A program made the position numbers and the translations under genes. From Gemmatimonadota bacterium (GTDB lineage Bacteria > Gemmatimonadota > Gemmatimonadetes > Gemmatimonadales > GWC2-71-9), in NCBI GenBank assembly GCA_004357415.1, contig SMVY01000026.1, positions 1-5,620 on the forward strand: a DNA stretch of 5,620 nt, given 5' to 3'. Under the pieces are notes generated by a model. The model did not search any database, was not told the origin of the DNA, and worked only from the letters and a program-made list of their open reading frames with translations. Below are positions 1 through 5,620 of this stretch, piece after piece. How positions within the stretch are numbered: the first letter of the stretch is position 1; each line of letters opens with the position of its first letter.

Positions 1-225
1 CACGAAGAAGCCGACCGGGCGCAGCAGACCGGCCACTCGACCGCCCTCCAGGCTGCGGAAACGGCGCGCGATGCCGCCGTAGGCCGGTTGGTGCTTACCC
101 ATATCTCCGCCCGGTACAGCCGGGAGGCCCCGGAGATGGTGGATGAGGCGACCGCGGTGTTTCCCCGCACCCAAGTCGCCAGGGATGGGATGGTGGTGGA
201 TGTGCCGTTTCGGTCCGAGGATTAG
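1..225 (+). CDS. rnz: Ribonuclease Z, C-terminal fragment (5' end outside window)
   Basis: RNase Z is the cytoplasmic metallo-beta-lactamase-fold endonuclease that trims the 3' trailer from tRNA precursors. Frame 1 is open from the first base to the TAG at 223-225, giving the last 74 residues of a protein that is usually about 300 aa. Two family signatures are visible. GHSTALQAAE has its His codon at 34-36 and matches the conserved HST segment near the active site. LTHISARYS has its His codon at 100-102 and matches the last zinc-ligand motif of the family, followed by the conserved Arg-Tyr. The ending, with VFP, then a VARDGM segment and a short hydrophobic tail, is also typical of RNase Z C-termini. 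The start and the main HxHxDH zinc motif lie left of the window. No terminator hairpin follows, and the next gene starts 83 nt downstream on the same strand, so read-through is possible. The family call is firm. Confidence 0.9.
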   Translation, partial: HEEADRAQQTGHSTALQAAETARDAAVGRLVLTHISARYSREAPEMVDEATAVFPRTQVARDGMVVDVPFRSED

Positions 226-244
226 TACGGGGAGATCTTTATTG

Positions 245-275
245 AGTGCGCAGGTTGCAGGTCGCAGTGCGCAGG
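245..275 (+). repeat. Short direct repeat AGTGCGCAGG, two copies
   Basis: The 10-mer AGTGCGCAGG occurs at 245-254 and again at 266-275, a 21-nt period, with GCAGGT-like words between the copies. Each copy holds the palindrome TGCGCA (247-252 and 268-273), so the pair could also fold as a 6-bp stem with a 15-nt loop. It lies in the gap between rnz and the serine hydrolase gene. Function is unknown: a regulatory site, a decayed tandem repeat and chance are all possible. Confidence 0.4.
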
Positions 276-290
276 GTGGCTGGTGTCACT

Positions 291-298
291 AGGGAGGA
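291..298 (+). promoter_or_regulatory. Ribosome binding site of the serine hydrolase gene
   Basis: AGGGAGGA is a strong Shine-Dalgarno match ending 10 nt before the ATG at 309. It favours this ATG over the in-frame GTG at 246, which would add 21 residues before the hydrophobic signal segment and has no comparable site upstream. Confidence 0.7.
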
Positions 299-308
299 AT
301 GGGTTTCG

Positions 309-1739
309 ATGGTATACAAGAGCATGATGGGCGCCGGAGCGCTTACCATCTTGATGGTGGGCAGTGCCGCTGGGCAGGGGAGTGAGGATCAACGTGTCCT
401 CGAACTGATGCAGGTTTCTGGGGTGCCCGGTCTGCAGTTGACGGTCATCGAGGACGGCGCCCTCGGTTGGACCCGGGGGTACGGCGTCCGCAGCAGCGAT
501 ACCATGGAACCGGTGGACGGTCAAACCGTGTTCGAGGCTGCCTCGCTGGGTAAGCCGGTGTTTGCCTATGCCGTCCTCCAGTTGGTCGATGCGGGTGTGC
601 TGGACCTCGATCGGCCCCTGGCCGAGTACTACCAGTACCAGGACCTGAGCCACGACGAACGGACCGCACAGGTCACGGCGCGCATGGTGCTGAGCCACAG
701 CAGTGGGCTGCCTGACTGGCGCCCCCAGGGCGAACCCCTCAACTACCTGCACGAACCGGGAACGGAGTTCCAATACTCAGGCGAAGGGTTCGTCTATCTC
801 CAGCGCGCGGTGGAGCACCTGACCGGTGAATCCCTGGAGGTGTTGGCCCGGCGTCTGGTATTCGATCGGTTTGGCATGAACCGCTCCAGCTATCGCTGGA
901 CCAACACGCCGGAGGGTGGGGCCAACGTGGCGGTCGGCCACGGAGTGGACGGCAGTCCTCGGGACAAGCAGGAAGTGGCTGACGACGCCAACGCGGCCTG
1001 GAGCCTCCACACGACCACCGCCGACTATGGTCGGTTTCTCGTCGCCGTCATGCAGGGAGGACGACTGAGTGATTCGCTGCACACGGCGATGATGTCGCCG
1101 CAGGCCGATGTGGCAGCCGGGGTACAATGGGGCCTCGGTTTGGGATTGGAAGTCGGTGGCGACCGGGGTGTGGCCCTCTGGCACTGGGGCCACAACGGCG
1201 GCTACCGGGCGTTTGTGCTCGGCTATCCGGCGGATGGATCGGGATTGGTGATGTTCAGCAACAGCGACAACGGGATGCTACTGTTGGCGGACCTGCTGGA
1301 GGCCGTTGCCGAAGGAGTTCATCCTTCCGTGGCCTGGCTCGACTACCAATCGTGGGACGCGCCCGCCAGGCTGGTTCGTCTGGAGTTGGAGGAGGTCATT
1401 AATACCGATGGCATCGAGGCCGGCATTTCCCGCTATCGACTGTTGCGTAAGAGTGAGCCATCCGAGGCGTTCGAGGAGGGGATGCTCAACGCGCTGGGCT
1501 ACAGCCTGTTGCGGGCCGAGTTGGTGCGGGAGGCTACCATCGTGTTCCAGATGAACGTGGCCCAATATCCGGCCGCGTCGAACACGTATGATAGTCTTGG
1601 TGAGGCCTATTTCACGGCTGGTGACTATCCTCGCGCGCTGGAAAACTACCGGCGCTCCGTGCGGCTCGACCCCGCCAACGGCAACGGGGTGATGATGATC
1701 GAACGGGTGCAGAAAGCGATGCGGTCTACTCTCCCTTGA
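309..1739 (+). CDS. Secreted beta-lactamase-family serine hydrolase with C-terminal TPR repeats
   Basis: The 476-aa product belongs to the serine beta-lactamase-like family (Pfam PF00144: class C beta-lactamases, esterases, D-aminopeptidases). Residues 1 to about 22 look like a signal peptide, with a Lys, a hydrophobic stretch and a small-residue GSAAG end, so it probably acts in the periplasm or outside the cell. Motif 1 is S79-L-G-K82 (nucleophile Ser and general-base Lys). Motif 2 is Y156-S-G, in place of the Y-A-N of AmpC. Motif 3 is H295-N-G-G, in the HxG form instead of KTG. These variants point to an esterase or peptidase of this fold and away from a true beta-lactamase; the substrate cannot be read from the sequence. 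After the catalytic domain, residues about 394-460 form two TPR-like helical pairs (ALGYSLLRAELVREA, then YDSLGEAYFTAGDYPRALENY), which usually bind proteins. The gene follows rnz by 83 nt and its end overlaps the opposing DUF2911 gene. The start is set by AGGGAGGA 10 nt upstream. Confidence 0.9.
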   Translation: MVYKSMMGAGALTILMVGSAAGQGSEDQRVLELMQVSGVPGLQLTVIEDGALGWTRGYGVRSSDTMEPVDGQTVFEAASLGKPVFAYAVLQLVDAGVLDLDRPLAEYYQYQDLSHDERTAQVTARMVLSHSSGLPDWRPQGEPLNYLHEPGTEFQYSGEGFVYLQRAVEHLTGESLEVLARRLVFDRFGMNRSSYRWTNTPEGGANVAVGHGVDGSPRDKQEVADDANAAWSLHTTTADYGRFLVAVMQGGRLSDSLHTAMMSPQADVAAGVQWGLGLGLEVGGDRGVALWHWGHNGGYRAFVLGYPADGSGLVMFSNSDNGMLLLADLLEAVAEGVHPSVAWLDYQSWDAPARLVRLELEEVINTDGIEAGISRYRLLRKSEPSEAFEEGMLNALGYSLLRAELVREATIVFQMNVAQYPAASNTYDSLGEAYFTAGDYPRALENYRRSVRLDPANGNGVMMIERVQKAMRSTLP

Positions 1740-2898
1740 CCGCCACCGGAACCCAATACCGCCGGTCGTCCCACTCTAGGGCGATCATCTCCGTTCCATC
1801 ATGGTCGCCGATGGTGATGGTGAATTTCTCCACCGGTTGATCGAGTTGCTCGACCCGCATGACGATCCTGGCCAGGTCGTTCTCCTCGCGGTACACGGTG
1901 CCCCATTGGCCTGTCTGCTTGCTGATGATCAGTTGGGTTTCCTGCTGGGTAGGCCAGGTGAACAGGGTGTAGCTTCCGGCCGGTACCGTGACGCCCTCGA
2001 TTACCAGGTCCGCGTCGGTGGTGAAGTGCGTGGCCAGGTTGGCACCGGTTCGCCACACTGTGTTCCAGGGCACCACGCCACCCCAAACGATTCGGTCACG
2101 CTTGCTGGGGCGTGAATAGTCCACTTCCAGCATTGCGCCCGACACCAAGCCGCGCACCGTGTCGCGGGGTGACATGGTGCCCAAACCTCGGCCGGCGGCA
2201 TCCCTGGCTCCGAAGTCTGCGGCCACCAGTTCCATATCGATATCCGCCACCCTCTCGGCCGTGAACTTGGCGGTGGATTCCTGCCCGTGGAGCCCCAGGA
2301 TATGCCCGATGTCGTCCACTCGGGCCACCATGGTGCCGGCAAAGAACTCGATCGACACCGAATCCTGACCCCTGGCGGCAACCGAAGTGGTACTGACCCG
2401 CGCCCGCCGGCCGAGCGCCAGCCACTCCACCGAGAAATCCCTGCTCCCGGCGCTGAAGCCCTGCCGCAAGGCCTGCTCATAGAGCACCGCCGAGTACACG
2501 GAGTGCACCAGGGGAACCGTTCCATGACCGGCGGCTACCGTGACTTGTCGGATGTCGCTCCCGCGCAGGTAGTCGATCCTCACGCTGTCGCCGAAGAAAG
2601 TGGCGACCACGTCCGCCGGCTGTGGCGGTCCGGCGTCGGGTACGGGGGTCCACCACCGGCTCTCGAGCCGCTCGATGGTGCCGTCCTCTCGCAAGCTGGC
2701 CTTGTAGGTGGCCACTCTCGTTACCGGGCTTCGGATCAGCAGCGCGCCGTCCAGGAATCGGGCGGTCCTGGCGTACTGGTCGATGGCTACCGTGTCCCTC
2801 CCCAGCGTGATGATGAACGCGCCGTGTTCGGTTTGGGCCGCGACAGTGCCGCCGGTTCCGCTGAGCACGGCAACGAAGAGGAGGGGTTTCCAGCGCAT
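1726..2898 (-). CDS. Exported DUF2911 domain protein with long N-terminal beta-rich region
   Basis: The 390-aa product begins with a clear signal peptide (MRWKPLLFVA..., cleavage likely after TVAAQ, about residue 22), so it is exported. Residues about 255-390 match DUF2911 (Pfam PF11138): YSRPSKRDR at 261-269, VVPWNTVWRTGANLAT at 275-290 and VPAGSYTLFTWP at 305-316 are the family's hallmark segments. The function of DUF2911 is not established. Residues about 23-250 are not recognised. They are rich in alternating hydrophobic and polar residues, which suggests a beta-sheet domain, and contain short recurring phrases such as a V-D-x-x-G-x-I turn near 194-200. Many DUF2911 proteins have a much shorter region before the domain. 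The ATG at 2898 is supported by GGAG 7 nt upstream. The last 14 nt overlap the 3' end of the convergent serine hydrolase gene. It is divergent from the barrel gene across about 245 bp. The domain call is firm; the role is unknown. Confidence 0.88.
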   Translation of the reverse strand: MRWKPLLFVAVLSGTGGTVAAQTEHGAFIITLGRDTVAIDQYARTARFLDGALLIRSPVTRVATYKASLREDGTIERLESRWWTPVPDAGPPQPADVVATFFGDSVRIDYLRGSDIRQVTVAAGHGTVPLVHSVYSAVLYEQALRQGFSAGSRDFSVEWLALGRRARVSTTSVAARGQDSVSIEFFAGTMVARVDDIGHILGLHGQESTAKFTAERVADIDMELVAADFGARDAAGRGLGTMSPRDTVRGLVSGAMLEVDYSRPSKRDRIVWGGVVPWNTVWRTGANLATHFTTDADLVIEGVTVPAGSYTLFTWPTQQETQLIISKQTGQWGTVYREENDLARIVMRVEQLDQPVEKFTITIGDHDGTEMIALEWDDRRYWVPVAVKGE

Positions 2899-2905
2899 GG
2901 TCGGT

Positions 2906-2909
2906 CTCC
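2906..2909 (-). promoter_or_regulatory. Ribosome binding site of the DUF2911 gene
   Basis: Read on the - strand, GGAG lies 7 nt before the ATG at 2898-2896. It supports this start, which also places the basic residues and hydrophobic core of the signal peptide at the very N-terminus. Confidence 0.55.
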
Positions 2910-3134
2910 GGACGATGGGTCCGCGAAAGGTATGAGCATGGGTTCCAGATCACACGCCCATGCCATGGTCTGCCGCAGAATGCTAGGAGGTCAGCCCAGT
3001 GCTAAATCCTGCATTGAGTAACTAAATCGTTGACCAATAGCAACTTAGCGTAGCCAATTCGGTGGCCTGCCGATTGCCGTTTTGCCTTGCCGATGGGCCG
3101 GCTGGGTGGCTTGGGTAGCTGATACATACACTAT
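2910..3134. promoter_or_regulatory. Divergent intergenic region, probable promoters for both flanking genes
   Basis: This gap separates two divergent genes and must hold the promoter of each unless transcription comes from further away. The stretch of about 3001-3060 is clearly richer in A+T than the surrounding coding DNA, as expected for promoter DNA. TTGAGT (3014-3019) and TTGACC (3030-3035) resemble -35 boxes on the + strand, but no good -10 box sits at the right distance from either, so I do not assign exact promoters. No strong operator palindrome or riboswitch-like fold is seen. Confidence 0.35.
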
Positions 3135-3138
3135 GGAG
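3135..3138 (+). promoter_or_regulatory. Ribosome binding site deciding the start of the barrel protein gene
   Basis: GGAG ends 6 nt before the ATG at 3145. Other in-frame starts exist at 3082 (TTG), 3133, 3154 and 3175 (all ATG), but none has an equally good site. The GGAG overlaps the 3133 ATG, which argues against that one. Confidence 0.5.
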
Positions 3139-3144
3139 ACGATC

Positions 3145-3816
3145 ATGCGGGATATGGATTGGTTCAGTCGAGACATGGATTGGTTTCGGAGGGCTGCGGC
3201 ACGGTTGTCCGTGGCTGCTCTCTTGGTGGTAATGCCAGCGAGCCTCAACGCTCAGTTCAGCATCGCTCCCGAGATCGGCGTCTATGTGCCGACGCAACCG
3301 TTGGTAACTGCCGCATTGCAAGGCAATCCCGGTGAGATCGGCCAGCTCAAACAGGAGATCGCCCTGTCCATCGGCGGCCGCATGTCGATCGGCTTTGGCC
3401 GCTTCGGCATTGAGGTTTCGGGCGCCTATACGCCCAGTTCGGTGGTGCTCTCCTCGAGCGGCGTGAGCCTTCCGGACACTTCGCTTAGCGCCAACCTGGT
3501 AACCGGCACGGGGCAGTTGTGGGTGCAGGTGTTGCCCGCGTCGAGTCCGTTGTCGCTGGGATTGAGCGGCGGCCTGAGTCTTACGTCTCGGGGCGGCGAG
3601 GCCTACGCCGGCGCGTCCAACACCCCGGATCTTGGTGGGGTGCTTGGCATCAGTCTCGGCGTGAGACTGGGTCCGGTCATCCACTTGATGGTGACGGCTG
3701 AGGATTACATCTACAATCTGGATCCCGCGTTGGTGGGTTTGCCTGGGGCCGAACTCAAGACCCAGCACGACATCCACTTGAACTTCGGTATTGGGATTCC
3801 GTTGCTGGGCATGTAG
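3145..3816 (+). CDS. Small predicted outer-membrane beta-barrel protein
   Basis: I do not recognise a named family. From the ATG at 3145 the product is 223 aa. A signal peptide is evident: R15-R16 and further basic residues, then a hydrophobic run LSVAALLVV (21-29) and the cleavage-like end ASLNA before Q37. The mature part is Gly- and Ser-rich with repeated alternating-hydrophobic segments, for example FSIAPEIGVYVP, SIGGRMSIGFGRFGIEVSG, GLSGGLSLTSRGG, GVLGISLGVRLGP and HLNFGIGIPL. This suggests about eight strands, as in small OmpA- or OmpW-like barrels (for example PF13505-type), although the C-terminus ends in GM and not the usual Phe. The first 14 residues contain a near-exact 7-residue repeat (RDMDWFS/RDMDWFR), so translation could also begin at the ATG at 3175, which would give a more usual 26-residue signal peptide. 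The gene is divergent from the DUF2911 gene and convergent with the metalloprotease gene. Role unknown: structural, porin-like or adhesive are all possible. Confidence 0.75.
   Translation: MRDMDWFSRDMDWFRRAAARLSVAALLVVMPASLNAQFSIAPEIGVYVPTQPLVTAALQGNPGEIGQLKQEIALSIGGRMSIGFGRFGIEVSGAYTPSSVVLSSSGVSLPDTSLSANLVTGTGQLWVQVLPASSPLSLGLSGGLSLTSRGGEAYAGASNTPDLGGVLGISLGVRLGPVIHLMVTAEDYIYNLDPALVGLPGAELKTQHDIHLNFGIGIPLLGM
3148..3189 (+). repeat. 21-bp in-frame tandem duplication at the barrel gene's 5' end
   Basis: Units 3148-3168 and 3169-3189 encode RDMDWFS and RDMDWFR. The core ATGGATTGGTT is identical at 3154-3164 and 3175-3185. The differences are mostly at third codon positions, so the duplication is not brand new and the peptide has been roughly kept. 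Each unit carries an ATG, so the number of possible start codons has been doubled. Confidence 0.75.
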
Positions 3817-3846
3817 CAGCGGCTTCCGCGACTGTTCAATGATGAG

Positions 3847-3893
3847 ATGTGACTAGCCCCCCGGCCGCTTGGCGGTCGGGGGGCTAGTCACAT
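3847..3893. terminator. Long bidirectional hairpin between convergent genes
   Basis: The left arm 3847-3868 pairs with the right arm 3872-3893 over 22 bp around a 3-nt loop (TTG). The only non-Watson-Crick pair is one G-T (3864 with 3876). The stem includes ACTAG followed by a run of six C, facing six G. It sits 30 nt after the stop of the barrel gene and 13 nt beyond the stop of the opposing metalloprotease gene, the place expected for a terminator serving both. Neither side has a run of T after the stem, so it is not a textbook intrinsic terminator. It may work through stem strength alone, protect mRNA 3' ends, or be a dispersed palindromic repeat. Confidence 0.75.
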
Positions 3894-3906
3894 GGCACAA
3901 GGGAGG

Positions 3907-5620
3907 TTAGTAGTCGTCGAGTCCTTCCTCGATGATGTACACCAAATGGGCGCGATGAGCCCGGCTCAGAACATCCCCCGTCTCGTTGCCCGCGGCCAGT
4001 GCCTTGATGGCGTTCAGGTTTCTGAGCGCCATGGACTTGGCGGGGTAGCTGTAGCCGCTGGTGCGGACCATGATGGCGAGCAGCCGGTTGGTGTAGTCGA
4101 GTTGCAAGTTCTGCCGGAAGGTGTTGACCGACCCGCGAGCGTCAGCGCTGAAGATGGCCCGGTTGAGGTCCACCATGTACTCCGCAAGTGGGTAGCCGTT
4201 GCCGTACAACTCCGTGTCGCTGATACGGCCCAGGACCGTCGGGTGCAGCAGGTGCATCAGGGTGACCTGCTGAATGCCGAGCACGCGGCCGTGAATTTTG
4301 GGGTCTTCGGTGAAAGAGAAGAAACCGAACCCGCGGCGCTGGCTCTGCAGGTGCCGATAGAGATCCGCCGGCGCTGACCACGCTGTCGGCGAAAATCCGT
4401 ACTTGGCCAGGGCTTGCAAGGCACGCCTCTGATCCGCCGCGTCCACGGGAGTGAACGGCTGGGTGGCGCCGGTTTGACCCACCATGGCTCTGTCGATGTA
4501 CACCCCTCCGATGAACCGTGAAATGGTCCACAGCGCCCACGACTGCTGGCCGGTGAGCGTGAAGTAGGCGTTGCGCATCTCATGGTAGGACTGTCCGGGG
4601 ACGGCGAACTTGGTGCCGATATCTTTCATGACATCGTCGGCGAGTTCAATGCGATCGATACCGTAGGAGATGGCATCGCGGGACATGTCGTTGATCATGA
4701 CCCGCGGGTCGATCGCCTTACCGGGAGACCGCATGTCGTCGGCATCATTGCCGAAGAACAGCATGGGATCGGTGGACCGGCTGAGGATCGCTTCCAGTCG
4801 TTCCGCTTCGGCCTTGGAATCGCTCGAGGCCGGCGAGTAGGCGAACTCGATGGCCCAGAGGTCATAGGGCCCCGGCCTGGTGGTGAAGTACTGCCCCTGC
4901 GTGGTGCCGCGGGGAGCGATGTTGACCGCCGGGTAGTCCATGACCGAGCCATAGAGTCCCATGGCGGCTGTGCGCTCCACGTCGTTGATCTGCTCGATGG
5001 TGTGCAGTTGGGACGATTTCATGTTGTGGTTGAGTCCCAACGTGTGACCGATTTCGTGCAGTACCAGGAAATACAGCGACGAGCTGAGGTATTCGCCCAT
5101 CTCGTATTCGTTGGCGCCGAACGCTTTGAGGGCGTGCAGGCCGAACAAGGTGTTGTTGTGCAGGTGGAGGCCGAGGCTACACGCCTGTGGGTCCTCTGAT
5201 GAGAATCCACCGAGGGCGCCGGTATTGTCCGGCAGGCCCAGGGCAGCGGTCTCGAATACGCGGTCCTGGAAGAGGCGGTTCGTCACGTAGACGAACTCGA
5301 GCATGATGTCGGCCCCGATGATCTGGCCGGTTCGCGGGTTCACGAAGCTGGGTCCATAGCCGCCAAATGGGGGCCTCGGCGACGAGGTCCAGCGCAGCAC
5401 GTTGTAGCGAATGTCGCCGGCGTCCCAATCGGCGTCATCAGGTTGGACCTTCACCACGACGGCGTTGCGGAAGCCGGCTGCTTCGAACGCGTAGTTCCAT
5501 GCCAGAGCTGCGTCACGAATGGTCGGCCGAAGCTCCTCGGGAGTGGTGTTCTCGATCCACCAGGTGATGGGTTCCACCGGTTCCGACATTGCCGCGTCGG
5601 GGTTCTTCTTGACCAGGTGC
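3907..5620 (-). CDS. Secreted zinc metalloprotease (DUF5117/DUF4953 type), C-terminal part; 5' end outside window
   Basis: The reading frame stays open past the ATG at 5589 to the window edge. The extra residues (HLVKKNPDAA before MSEPVEPITWW) match the interior of this family, so the ATG is not the real start. About 570 residues are visible of a protein that is usually about 800-900 aa, with a signal peptide and DUF5118/DUF5117 regions upstream. Counting from Met 5589, the zinc site is H178-E-I-G-H182-T-L-G-L-N-H188 (5026-5058), the extended HExxHxxGxxH metzincin motif: three His bind zinc and E179 is the catalytic base. The Met-turn is S-V-M217-D-Y-P (Met codon 4939-4941). Other family-like segments are AFEAAGF (34-40), IRYNVLRW (60-67), GPYDLWAI (240-247) and a C-terminal helical part from about 442. 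All key residues are present, so it should be an active endopeptidase, probably periplasmic or extracellular. The substrate is unknown. The gene converges on the barrel gene, with a shared hairpin between them. Confidence 0.9.
   Translation of the reverse strand, partial: HLVKKNPDAAMSEPVEPITWWIENTTPEELRPTIRDAALAWNYAFEAAGFRNAVVVKVQPDDADWDAGDIRYNVLRWTSSPRPPFGGYGPSFVNPRTGQIIGADIMLEFVYVTNRLFQDRVFETAALGLPDNTGALGGFSSEDPQACSLGLHLHNNTLFGLHALKAFGANEYEMGEYLSSSLYFLVLHEIGHTLGLNHNMKSSQLHTIEQINDVERTAAMGLYGSVMDYPAVNIAPRGTTQGQYFTTRPGPYDLWAIEFAYSPASSDSKAEAERLEAILSRSTDPMLFFGNDADDMRSPGKAIDPRVMINDMSRDAISYGIDRIELADDVMKDIGTKFAVPGQSYHEMRNAYFTLTGQQSWALWTISRFIGGVYIDRAMVGQTGATQPFTPVDAADQRRALQALAKYGFSPTAWSAPADLYRHLQSQRRGFGFFSFTEDPKIHGRVLGIQQVTLMHLLHPTVLGRISDTELYGNGYPLAEYMVDLNRAIFSADARGSVNTFRQNLQLDYTNRLLAIMVRTSGYSYPAKSMALRNLNAIKALAAGNETGDVLSRAHRAHLVYIIEEGLDDY

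Noticed and set aside
246..308. GTG at 246 as an upstream start for the serine hydrolase
   Set aside because: It would put 21 basic, repeat-derived residues before the signal peptide, and it lacks an RBS; the ATG at 309 has AGGGAGGA at a good distance.
222..1193. Long open frames on the - strand opposite the serine hydrolase (222-773 and 777-1193)
   Set aside because: They lie fully antisense to a gene with clear catalytic motifs. They are rich in His, Arg, Pro and Gln, and show no domain or hydrophobic pattern; they are a by-product of high GC.
2287..3021. 244-codon open frame on the + strand opposite the DUF2911 gene
   Set aside because: It is antisense to a gene with a signal peptide and recognisable DUF2911 motifs. 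Its composition is Gly/Arg/His/Pro-rich with no recognisable motif.
3014..3042. Sigma-70-type promoter using TTGAGT or TTGACC as -35
   Set aside because: No hexamer close to TATAAT lies 16-18 nt downstream of either, so a precise promoter call is not supported.
3022..3777. 251-codon open frame on the - strand covering most of the barrel gene
   Set aside because: The + strand frame has a signal peptide, an RBS and alternating hydrophobic strands. The - strand product is rich in Gln, His and Arg without any such pattern, so the + frame is the real gene.
3892..5199. Open frames on the + strand opposite the metalloprotease (3892-4377 and 4582-5199)
   Set aside because: Both are antisense to a protein with an intact HExxHxxGxxH site and Met-turn, and neither resembles a known protein.
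5587..5589. ATG as the true start of the metalloprotease
   Set aside because: The frame continues upstream with family-like residues to the window edge, and starting here would remove the signal peptide and N-terminal domains.

Overview
This is a GC-rich bacterial window with five protein-coding genes and little non-coding DNA. No RNA gene, CRISPR array, insertion sequence or phage gene is visible. The likely source is a Gram-negative, outer-membrane-bearing bacterium with a large secreted-enzyme repertoire. A high-GC Gemmatimonadota or Acidobacteriota relative fits best, because four consecutive genes encode exported proteins of types common there: a serine hydrolase with TPRs, a DUF2911 protein, a small beta-barrel, and a DUF5117/DUF4953-type metalloprotease. 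This placement comes from gene content only and is tentative.

Layout from left to right: (1) the last 74 codons of ribonuclease Z on the + strand, ending at 225; (2) a secreted beta-lactamase-fold serine hydrolase with a C-terminal TPR pair, + strand, 309-1739; (3) a secreted DUF2911 protein on the - strand, 1726-2898, whose 3' end overlaps that of gene 2 by 14 nt; (4) a divergent intergenic region of about 245 bp with an AT-richer core, followed by a small predicted outer-membrane beta-barrel protein on the + strand, 3145-3816; (5) a near-perfect 22-bp-stem hairpin at 3847-3893, probably a bidirectional terminator; (6) the C-terminal two thirds of a large secreted zinc metalloprotease on the - strand, from 3907 off the right edge.

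The RNase Z gene is housekeeping tRNA maturation and is unlikely to be linked in function to the rest. The other four products are all predicted to leave the cytoplasm: two hydrolases, one beta-sheet-rich protein of unknown role, and one barrel. They do not form one operon, since their strands alternate (+, -, +, -), so a shared pathway is not shown. I see no convincing novel multi-gene system. The most notable items are the long hairpin without a U-tract, a 21-bp in-frame tandem duplication that multiplies the start codon of the barrel gene, and the long N-terminal region fused to DUF2911.
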